Origin: Gemmatimonadota bacterium
GTDB taxonomy: Bacteria > Gemmatimonadota > Gemmatimonadetes > Gemmatimonadales > Gemmatimonadaceae
DNA: 64,000 nt
Direction: 5' to 3'
Assembly (NCBI GenBank): GCA_021299375.1
Contig: JAJTGR010000055.1
Location: 1-64,000, forward strand
The notes under the pieces are model-generated. The model did no database searches. It was not told where the DNA came from and saw only the letters and a list, made by a program, of their open reading frames with translations. The number at the start of each line of letters is the position of its first letter. Position 1 is the first letter of the stretch. Positions 61,875-64,000 of this stretch are shown here, one piece after another. Made by a program: the position numbers and the translations under genes.

Positions 61875-61920
61875 GCTGGAAAACGCGCGCCGACCCGATC
61901 GTGTGCCACACCCGTGGGGC

Positions 61921-62088
61921 TCAGCTCTTCCGCGTCTTCGCGTGCGGCGGCTCGGGCGGTTCCAACGGCCCGACGCCGTCGGGGTCGAAGTGCTTCTTGT
62001 CGGCGAGCAGGGTCTTGAAGGACCAGACCGTGAGGCTCAGGACACCGATCCAGCTCACGGCCATGAACGCAATGGCGCCACCGGACAT
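61921..62088 (-). CDS. MetS-like small subunit of an NSS-family transporter
   Basis: A 55-aa protein, MSGGAIAFMAVSWIGVLSLTV in its first half, with one transmembrane helix and a charged Pro-rich tail (DKKHFDPDGVGPLEPPEPP). Its ATG lies one base after the stop of the transporter gene. Small one-helix proteins encoded directly beside sodium-dependent NSS transporters, such as MetS of MetPS in Corynebacterium, are required for activity or stability of the transporter. The assignment is by position and topology. Confidence 0.75.
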   Translation of the reverse strand: MSGGAIAFMAVSWIGVLSLTVWSFKTLLADKKHFDPDGVGPLEPPEPPHAKTRKS

Positions 62089-62089
62089 G

Positions 62090-63724
62090 TCAGACCTCCG
62101 CGCGGTTGGTGGGCAGTTCCACGAAGCCCTTGCGGTCATCGTACCCGTTCCGTTTCCAGGCGGTCCGGATGATGAACAGGAACACGATCACGAACGCCAC
62201 GAGAATGCCCCGGGAGATCGTGATGTACGGCATGTCGATGTCGGAGACCGGGTTGCTGCTCCCCGCCGAACGCTGGTTGAGCAGGATCGGGATGGCCTCG
62301 TCCTTGCCCCACCACGTCAGGATGATGAACAGGTAGAGCGGCGTGACGTACGTCATGATGAACTTGAAGATCTTCGGGATGTTGATGTCCGCGCCCATGT
62401 GGATGGACTTCCACGCGTTGTCGGGCTTGAAGATCCAGATGAAGACCACCGTCTCCAGCACGGCCACCAGCACGAGGCCGAAGGTGCCGACCCAGTAGTC
62501 CCACTCGTCGAGGAACCCGTGGCCCAGCCACGTGACGTGCATCATGCCGATGGCCAGGGCGAGCCCGCCGAGCGACCAGGCGACGGTTTCGCGCTTGAAC
62601 CCGAACTCCTCGCGGAAGAACGCCGTGATCGGCGTAAGCATGGCCACCGACGAGGTGATGCCGGCAAAGAACAGGAGGCCGAACCACATCACGCCCAGCA
62701 GGTTGCCAATGGGCAGCGTCTTGTCGATCTGCTGGAACACCACCGGCATGGTCGCGAACCCCAGATCGAACGACCCGCCCTGCGCGATCTGCATGGCGCC
62801 GGCCACGCCGAAGAACGTGACGGCCGCCGGGATGGCGATCGAGCCGCCCAGCACCACCTCTGCCGTCTCGTTGGTCGAGGCGGTGGCGATGCCATTGAGG
62901 GCGATGTCGTCCTTGGTGGAGAGGTATGACGCGTACGCCTGCAGTGAGCCCATGCCCACCGAAAGCGTGAAGAAGATCTGTCCGGCTGCGGCCAGCCAGA
63001 TGCCCGGCTCACCAAGGCGTGAGAGGTCGGGCTTGTAGATGAACTCCAGCCCCTGCAGCGGCGTGGCCCCGATGCCCTCCTGCGGCGGCAGCGTCAGCAC
63101 GACGCCCGCCAGGATGATGGCGAAGATGAACAGGATCGGCATGCCGATCTTGGCCAGCTTCTCGATGCCGCCCGAGATGCCCCGCGAGAGGATGTAGATG
63201 TTGACGGCCAGCGTGAACGTGAAGAAGGCGTACGGCGTCCACGACGCGTGGTACGTCGTACCGCCCTCGGGCGTCAGCCCCTGGAACGACCGCAGGTAGC
63301 CGATCATCCCCTCCTGGGTCGTCTGGCCCCAGTAGTCCTTGGTGGCCGAGAAGATCGCGAACGCGAGCGTCCAGCTTTCGATGTAGGTGTAGTAGATCAT
63401 CACGCCGAGCGGCACGACCATGCCCACCACGCCACAATACTTGGCCAGCGGGTGCTTCCAGATGGCCGCGAACATGCCGGGCAGGTGCCCCTTGCGATAC
63501 CGGCCGCCGTTGCGGCCGACGCCCCACTCGATCCACATGAGGGGGATGCCAAGCAGCAGCAGGGCGATGAAGTACGCGATCATGTACGACCCACCGCCGT
63601 TGGCGGCGGCCTGTCGCGGGAAGCGCAGGAAGTTGCCGAGGCCGACCGCATTGCCCGCCATGGCGAGAATGAGGCCGATGCGACTACCCCATGCTTCGTT
63701 CGAGCCGGAGTTGGACGTGGACAA
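62090..63724 (-). CDS. Sodium-dependent transporter, NSS/SNF family
   Basis: A 544-aa inner-membrane symporter with about twelve helices. The first helix has the sodium and substrate site, WGSRIGLILAMAGNAVGLGNFLRFP, with GGGSYMIAYFIALLLLGIPLMWIEWGVGR next; FTLSVGMGSLQAYASYL and LFFAGITSSVAMLTP follow. NSS proteins import amino acids or similar amines with sodium. A TTG start is chosen because AGGAG lies five bases upstream of it; the frame's upstream ATG has no ribosome site and precedes the helix by an Arg/Pro-rich stretch. A MetS-like small subunit is encoded downstream. Confidence 0.93.
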   Translation of the reverse strand: MSTSNSGSNEAWGSRIGLILAMAGNAVGLGNFLRFPRQAAANGGGSYMIAYFIALLLLGIPLMWIEWGVGRNGGRYRKGHLPGMFAAIWKHPLAKYCGVVGMVVPLGVMIYYTYIESWTLAFAIFSATKDYWGQTTQEGMIGYLRSFQGLTPEGGTTYHASWTPYAFFTFTLAVNIYILSRGISGGIEKLAKIGMPILFIFAIILAGVVLTLPPQEGIGATPLQGLEFIYKPDLSRLGEPGIWLAAAGQIFFTLSVGMGSLQAYASYLSTKDDIALNGIATASTNETAEVVLGGSIAIPAAVTFFGVAGAMQIAQGGSFDLGFATMPVVFQQIDKTLPIGNLLGVMWFGLLFFAGITSSVAMLTPITAFFREEFGFKRETVAWSLGGLALAIGMMHVTWLGHGFLDEWDYWVGTFGLVLVAVLETVVFIWIFKPDNAWKSIHMGADINIPKIFKFIMTYVTPLYLFIILTWWGKDEAIPILLNQRSAGSSNPVSDIDMPYITISRGILVAFVIVFLFIIRTAWKRNGYDDRKGFVELPTNRAEV

Positions 63725-63865
63725 GCAGGCTCCTGTGGGCCAGGGAAGGGGGGGGCGGGCGCCCACCCGAGCGACGGGGCTCGAGCGGGCAGGCGGGAAG
63801 TCTCCCGCGCCGCGCCCCCGATGTCCAGTGCCTCGACGCAGTCCCGTGGTCGCCGCGGCGCCCCG

Positions 63866-64000
63866 TCAACGGCGGACGATGGTCCCGCCTTTCATCACCA
63901 GCCTGACGTGCCGCAGGGCACCGATGGTGTGGAGCGGGTTCCCCTCCACCGCCACCAGGTCGGCCAGCAGCCCCGGGGCGATGCGCCCGAAGTCGGCGTC
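63866..64000 (-). CDS. Amidohydrolase, 3' end only (cut by window edge)
   Basis: The final 44 codons of a minus-strand gene that continues beyond the window. [23 protein letters not shown] and [13 protein letters not shown] are the standard C-terminal motif of imidazolonepropionase-like amidohydrolases (GxIxxGxxADLVxxxxNPL...VxxVxKxG). The same strand order places it 141 bases upstream of the NSS transporter gene. The active site is outside the window, so metal ligands and substrate cannot be judged. Confidence 0.85.
   Translation of the reverse strand, partial: DADFGRIAPGLLADLVAVEGNPLHTIGALRHVRLVMKGGTIVRR

Overview
The window is a GC-rich bacterial chromosome segment with dense coding on both strands, many 1-14 bp gene overlaps (TGATG, ATGA, GTGA) and many GTG or TTG starts. 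Outer-membrane machinery (TamA/TamB pair, DUF5916-type barrel, LpxL-type acyltransferase, monofunctional transglycosylase) shows a diderm. The family mix (BlaI plus an M56 peptidase with a TonB-plug-like tail, Big2-type lipoproteins, secreted amidohydrolases, a propeller hybrid kinase) best fits Gemmatimonadota. That placement is inferred from gene content; no rRNA or core marker gene is present.

Layout. 0.1-1 kb: small membrane ORF and a VapBC module whose VapC lacks its first catalytic Asp. 1-3 kb: BlaI repressor and M56 peptidase. 3-6.3 kb: Tat-exported sugar-isomerase-like protein, secreted conserved protein, SDR. 6.4-8.1 kb: envelope genes mtgA and lpxL-like. 8.1-14.5 kb: a four-gene operon (CDF cation exporter, flavin-type oxidoreductase, PPK2, giant hybrid histidine kinase). 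15.4-20.4 kb: tRNA-Pro(GGG), then a roughly 5-kb insert ended by a 35-bp copy of the tRNA 3' end. It carries an AbiEi-Fic fusion and an ECF sigma factor with an anti-sigma/thioredoxin-like fusion, and no integrase. 20.4-21.7 kb: scar DNA with an efflux-adaptor/histidine-kinase chimera.

21.7-30.8 kb: Big2 lipoprotein, TspO, FtsH, an amidohydrolase with an internal deletion, an FMN-dependent alpha-hydroxy-acid oxidase, an M20 peptidase and a thioesterase. 30.9-33.5 kb: a flavinylation operon (FMN-binding protein, ApbE, NqrB/RnfD-like membrane protein). 34.2-36.6 kb: DUF5916 barrel. 36.8-39.5 kb: zinc-ribbon/SH3 protein, orphan GspG, Rrf2 regulator, GluQ. 39.5-43 kb: an operon of two small His-bearing membrane proteins, two Tat-exported Rieske proteins and an M20 peptidase. 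43-50 kb: tamA-tamB. 50-53 kb: UbiB-like kinase, SDR, Ig-like lipoprotein. 53-59 kb: deoC with a two-domain ALDH16-type dehydrogenase, M3 peptidase, secreted protein. 59.5-62 kb: a class II photolyase-renalase fusion. 62-64 kb: sodium-dependent NSS transporter with a MetS-like small subunit, then the 3' end of an amidohydrolase cut by the window edge.

The most promising parts for new biology are (i) the tRNA-bounded insert with its AbiEi-Fic and anti-sigma/thioredoxin fusions, (ii) the Rieske/membrane-histidine operon, which looks like a compact membrane redox module unlike a bc1 complex, (iii) the photolyase-renalase fusion and (iv) the minimal flavinylation operon. All functional statements come from reading sequence motifs; no database search was run.
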